In this document: positions 63,948 through 64,000 of the stretch, piece by piece
Layout: every line of letters begins with the position of its first letter
How positions within the stretch are numbered: the first letter of the stretch is position 1
Assembly (NCBI GenBank): GCA_002411345.1
Contig: DHSL01000015.1
Coordinates: 1-64,000, forward strand
Direction: 5' to 3'
Origin: Bacteroidales bacterium UBA5287
GTDB taxonomy: Bacteria > Bacteroidota > Bacteroidia > Bacteroidales > Dysgonomonadaceae
Length of the DNA: 64,000 nt
Made by a program: the position numbers and the translations under genes
The notes under the pieces: model-generated
Database searches by the model: none
The model's input: only the letters and a program-made list of their open reading frames with translations
What the model was told of the DNA's origin: nothing

Positions 63948-64000
63948 ATGAAACATATAATAAAACCAATAAAACTTCTGGTGCTTTTATTATGTACCGG
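63948..64000 (+). CDS. Start of SusD-type lipoprotein (cut by window end)
   Basis: Only 17 codons are in the window: MKHIIKPIKLLVLLLCT. The basic start, hydrophobic stretch and LLLC lipobox, directly after SusC, indicate a SusD-family lipoprotein. The rest lies outside. Confidence 0.75.
   Translation, partial: MKHIIKPIKLLVLLLCT

Noticed and set aside
1..64000. CRISPR arrays, prophage genes, rRNA operons, replication origin
   Set aside because: No regularly spaced repeats, phage structural genes, rRNA sequence or dnaA-box cluster was seen on reading both strands.

Overview
The window looks like a chromosomal segment of a Bacteroidota bacterium, most likely order Bacteroidales. It is AT-rich and carries three SusC/SusD-type glycan-uptake loci, a hybrid two-component sensor, lipoproteins with SusD-style signal peptides, and several promoters that fit the Bacteroidetes -7 consensus TAnnTTTG. 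I could run no database search, so families are called from motifs and remembered domain architecture.

Layout. (1) 1-3.45 kb, plus strand: yicC, guanylate kinase, a secreted esterase and a bile-acid-symporter-like permease. (2) 8.35-3.46 kb, minus strand: a compact four-gene operon with a membrane tetraheme cytochrome fused to an FGE-like domain, a Tat-signal Gfo/Idh/MocA oxidoreductase, a lipoprotein TIM-barrel sugar isomerase and a cytosolic Gfo/Idh/MocA oxidoreductase. (3) 12.85-8.5 kb, minus strand: transketolase, ribose-5-phosphate isomerase B, a membrane-anchored GH25 lysozyme and an S41 protease. (4) 13.3-17.95 kb: housekeeping genes (TrmH-type methyltransferase, tRNA-His, bifunctional nuclease, rsmE, an M81/MlrC-like lipoprotein, nth). 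(5) 35.3-17.97 kb, minus strand: PUL1, co-directional from a consensus promoter at 35.6 kb. Its order is Tat-signal oxidoreductase, sugar isomerase, SusC, SusD, DUF5018 lipoprotein, GHL10 protein, GH43, a degraded remnant, GH20, an Asp-box propeller enzyme, GH43, an aldose 1-epimerase and a small membrane protein. (6) 58.9-35.7 kb, minus strand: PUL2, with GH130, GH76, an S1 sulfatase, an internally deleted sulfatase, a SusC interrupted by one in-frame stop, SusD, a DUF3823 lipoprotein, a DUF4965-type protein, GH127, the hybrid two-component regulator, GH2 and an Ntn-hydrolase. (7) 59.5-64 kb, plus strand: a WYL regulator, a third SusC and the start of its SusD.

How the genes fit together. 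PUL1 and PUL2 each encode surface capture (SusCD plus an accessory lipoprotein) and exported glycosidases. In both loci a hairpin sits just 3' of the accessory lipoprotein gene, which would let the transport complex be made in excess over the enzymes. PUL2 has its own regulator, and two of its promoters share a 29/33-identical core built on an inverted repeat. PUL1 has no obvious regulator but has a strong promoter overlapped by an inverted repeat and a leader of about 280 nt.

The most unusual unit is the cytochrome/oxidoreductase operon at 3.46-8.35 kb. It pairs sugar-oxidising enzymes outside the cytoplasm with a quinone-linked multiheme cytochrome carrying a non-catalytic-looking FGE domain. 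A related extracytoplasmic oxidoreductase-isomerase pair heads PUL1. The clearest signs of decay are in PUL2: the nonsense codon in SusC and the gutted sulfatase.
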